A stretch of 5,569 nucleotides of DNA, from contig CAVEYD010000057.1 of NCBI GenBank assembly GCA_963619835.1, positions 1-5,569 of the forward strand. Direction: 5' to 3'. The notes below the pieces were generated by a model that saw only the letters and a program-made list of their open reading frames with translations, did not search any database and was not told the origin of the DNA. Position numbers and translations under genes: made by a program. Shown piece by piece: positions 5,556-5,569 of the stretch. The stretch comes from Fimimonas sp963619835 (GTDB lineage: Bacteria; Bacillota; Clostridia; Christensenellales; CAG-314). The first letter of the stretch is position 1. Each line of letters begins with the position of its first letter.

Positions 5556-5569
5556 GTGTACAAAAAATT
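5556..5569 (+). CDS. Possible start of another gene, cut by the right edge
   Basis: A GTG at 5556 follows AAGGA (5548-5552) by 3 nt and opens a frame reading M-Y-K-K-I to the window edge, an ordinary bacterial N-terminus. Only five codons are visible and the spacing is short, so this is a suggestion from the ribosome-binding-site-like sequence and not an identified gene. Confidence 0.2.

Noticed and set aside
1..5569. CRISPR array, transposon, phage, toxin-antitoxin or defence locus
   Set aside because: No regularly spaced repeats, terminal inverted repeats, transposase or integrase motifs, or small paired genes are visible; the genes are ordinary chromosomal ones.

Overview
This AT-rich window looks like the chromosome of a low-GC Bacillota, probably an anaerobic clostridium. 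The basis is the base composition, strong sigma-A type promoters (TTGACT/TTGAAA with 17-bp spacers and TATAAT), purine-rich ribosome binding sites, short hairpin-plus-T terminators, and clostridial-looking protein sequences. A run of 10 N suggests a draft or metagenome assembly. No rank below this can be read from the sequence.

Layout from left to right: the C-terminal two thirds of recN (+, cut by the left edge); a perfect 12-bp hairpin terminator shared with a convergent gene; a membrane-anchored GGDEF diguanylate cyclase (-) with a near-consensus promoter; a 320-bp divergent intergenic region; deoB, phosphopentomutase (+), with its own terminator; a 223-bp gap holding the N run and a near-consensus promoter; a LysR-type regulator (+); after 69 bp, ppa, a family I inorganic pyrophosphatase (+), with a strong terminator; then 106 bp of AT-rich DNA with two small inverted repeats and perhaps the first codons of another gene.

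The genes do not form one pathway. recN (recombination repair), the GGDEF protein (c-di-GMP signalling), deoB (ribose-1-phosphate/ribose-5-phosphate interconversion in nucleoside salvage) and ppa (removal of pyrophosphate made in biosynthesis) are mostly separate transcription units. Only lysR and ppa are close enough, with no convincing terminator between them, to be a possible two-gene unit. I see no CRISPR array, tRNA, rRNA, transposase, phage or toxin-antitoxin signature, and no evidence of a new multi-gene system. The points worth a second look are small: a GGDEF domain without an inhibitory I-site, the lysR-ppa pairing with a dyad over the lysR -10 box, alternative pairings in the deoB leader, and the assembly gap.
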